DNA from: an uncultured Ectothiorhodospiraceae bacterium | GTDB taxonomy: Bacteria; Pseudomonadota; Gammaproteobacteria; Nitrococcales; Nitrococcaceae | DNA: 64,000 nucleotides | NCBI GenBank assembly: GCA_913055565.1 | Contig: CAJXKP010000008.1 | Span: 17,598-81,597 of the forward strand | Direction: 5' to 3' | Part shown: positions 63,207 to 64,000 of the stretch, piece after piece | How the letters are laid out: each line of letters starts with the position of its first letter | Position numbering within the stretch: position 1 is the stretch's first letter | Position numbers and translations under genes: made by a program | The notes under the pieces: generated by a model | The model's database searches: none | Told to the model about the DNA's origin: nothing | What the model saw: the letters and a program-made list of their open reading frames with translations, nothing else

Positions 63207-63854
63207 CTACGTCGTCTCGTCGACAAAACCGTACCGAATGGCCAGGCGCGTGAGCTCGACGTCATTGGACACGCCAAGCTTGTCCTGTAGACGTGTGCAG
63301 TAGGTCGAGACAGTCTTGGGGCTCAAGAACAGGGTATCCGAGATCTCCTGTTTGCTATGGCCCTCGGTCACCATGACCACGACCTGGACCTCGCGCTGCG
63401 ATAGCTTATCGAAGGGACTATTATTCGCGGTGTCGCCAGCGACCCCCGAAAGGGCCATCTCGCGCGCGATATCGGCGCTGACAAAACGCTTGCCCTGCTG
63501 AACGGTATCGATAGCCCGGCGGATCTCGCCCTCATCGCAGCCCTTTGTTAGATACCCGAGTGCCCCTGCCTCCATGAGTCGGCTGGGATAGGGTTCACAC
63601 ATATGCACTGTTAGTGCGATGACGCCCAGACTCCGATCAATACGCAATAGCTTGCGCGTGGCCTCAAGCCCGCCCATACCCGGCATATGGACATCCATGA
63701 GGATTACCTGGGGCCGGCACTCACGGACCAGCTCCACGGCCTGTTCACCACTGGCCGCCTCCCCCACCACCAGGATCCCCGTTTCGTCATCCAACAGCCG
63801 GCGAATGCCGGTACGCACGATCTGGTGATCGTCCACAAGCGCTACCGTAATCAT
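63207..63854 (-). CDS. uvrY: GacA/UvrY-type response regulator
   Basis: A 215-residue NarL/FixJ response regulator. The receiver domain has the acidic pair VDDH (Asp8, Asp9), the phosphoacceptor Asp54 in [13 protein letters not shown], and Thr/Lys switch residues (ALTVH and LTKGC). The C-terminal LuxR-type HTH reads [35 protein letters not shown] (split over residues 152-186). In relatives GacA/UvrY with GacS/BarA drives the CsrA-titrating small RNAs. The ATG at 63854 has GGGAGGG upstream. No sensor kinase is adjacent; uvrC follows after 86 nt. Confidence 0.92.
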   Translation of the reverse strand: MITVALVDDHQIVRTGIRRLLDDETGILVVGEAASGEQAVELVRECRPQVILMDVHMPGMGGLEATRKLLRIDRSLGVIALTVHMCEPYPSRLMEAGALGYLTKGCDEGEIRRAIDTVQQGKRFVSADIAREMALSGVAGDTANNSPFDKLSQREVQVVVMVTEGHSKQEISDTLFLSPKTVSTYCTRLQDKLGVSNDVELTRLAIRYGFVDETT

Positions 63855-63948
63855 GGCGATTCCCTCCCCGGCACGGCGACCCACAGCTCCTTTCGTGTAA
63901 TGACTATCGCCGCAATGCCTATTGTTAATAGTGCAGCGCACGACCCGT

Positions 63949-63976
63949 CTATTATCGTAGGATGATAACCCGACAA
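63949..63976 (-). promoter_or_regulatory. possible promoter of the GacA/UvrY gene
   Basis: On the minus strand TTGTCG (63976-63971) and TAATAG (63954-63949) are separated by 16 nt. The segment includes a GTTATC/GATAAT dyad that could be an operator. The match to sigma70 is moderate only. Confidence 0.3.
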
Positions 63977-64000
63977 TGGCTAGTGAACCGCCGAGCAACT

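Overview
The window is 64 kb of ordinary, gene-dense chromosome from a high-GC gammaproteobacterium. The gene order lolC-lolD-comEC-exbB-exbD-lpxK-kdsB-ptp-rne-rluC-sppA-yceF-yceD-rpmF-plsX-fabHDG-acpP-fabF-pabC-mltG-tmk-holB-pilZ-tatD matches the block known from Pseudomonas and from purple-sulfur and halophilic gammaproteobacteria. The gacA/uvrY-uvrC-pgsA-tRNA block is also typical of the class. My guess of an Ectothiorhodospiraceae-like lineage is inference from synteny and protein style, not proof. I see no rRNA, IS element, prophage, integron or CRISPR array.

Layout. 0-3.4 kb: gpmA, a short-chain dehydrogenase with degenerate active site and a DUF1499 protein on the minus strand, divergent from a CYTH protein and an L,D-transpeptidase. 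3.4-5.1 kb: a long palindromic repeat, then hpt and a methylthioinosine phosphorylase (purine salvage). 5.1-9.4 kb: csiV and mfd on the minus strand. 9.7-13.3 kb: bioA, speB, a small exported protein and sfsA. 13.3-22.8 kb: envelope genes (lolC/lolD, comEC, exbBD, msbA, lpxK, kdsB) ending with a low-Mr tyrosine phosphatase. 22.9-28.5 kb: rne, rluC, sppA, yceF. 28.6-39.6 kb: the large yceD-rpmF-fatty acid synthesis-pabC-mltG-tmk-holB-pilZ-tatD run. 39.6-47 kb: a less conserved minus-strand stretch (class V aminotransferase, TraB protein, frameshifted cupin gene next to tRNA-Leu, DUF3047, 2-hydroxyacid dehydrogenase, rhomboid) with a 530-nt AT-richer gap carrying DnaA-box-like sites. 47-53.3 kb: class I aldolase, OmpA-like lipoprotein, and a 1316-residue PilZ/DUF1631/GGDEF/EAL protein. 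53.6-60.2 kb: prfC, ycgN, trxA, fabA-fabB, and a DUF3179 protein with a membrane partner. 60.4-64 kb: tRNA-Leu, tRNA-Cys, pgsA, uvrC and a GacA/UvrY response regulator.

Together the genes supply membrane and envelope biogenesis (fabHDG-acpP-fabF, fabA-fabB, plsX, pgsA, msbA, lpxK, kdsB, Lol), RNA turnover and ribosome work (rne, rluC, yceD, rpmF, prfC), DNA repair and uptake (mfd, uvrC, comEC, holB) and c-di-GMP/regulatory output (PilZ proteins, GacA). I found no convincing new multi-gene system. The best leads are the composite c-di-GMP protein, the DnaA-box cluster, the frameshifted cupin gene whose readthrough reads antisense through a tRNA, a near-leaderless promoter at yceD, the degenerate SDR, and the DUF3179/membrane protein pair.
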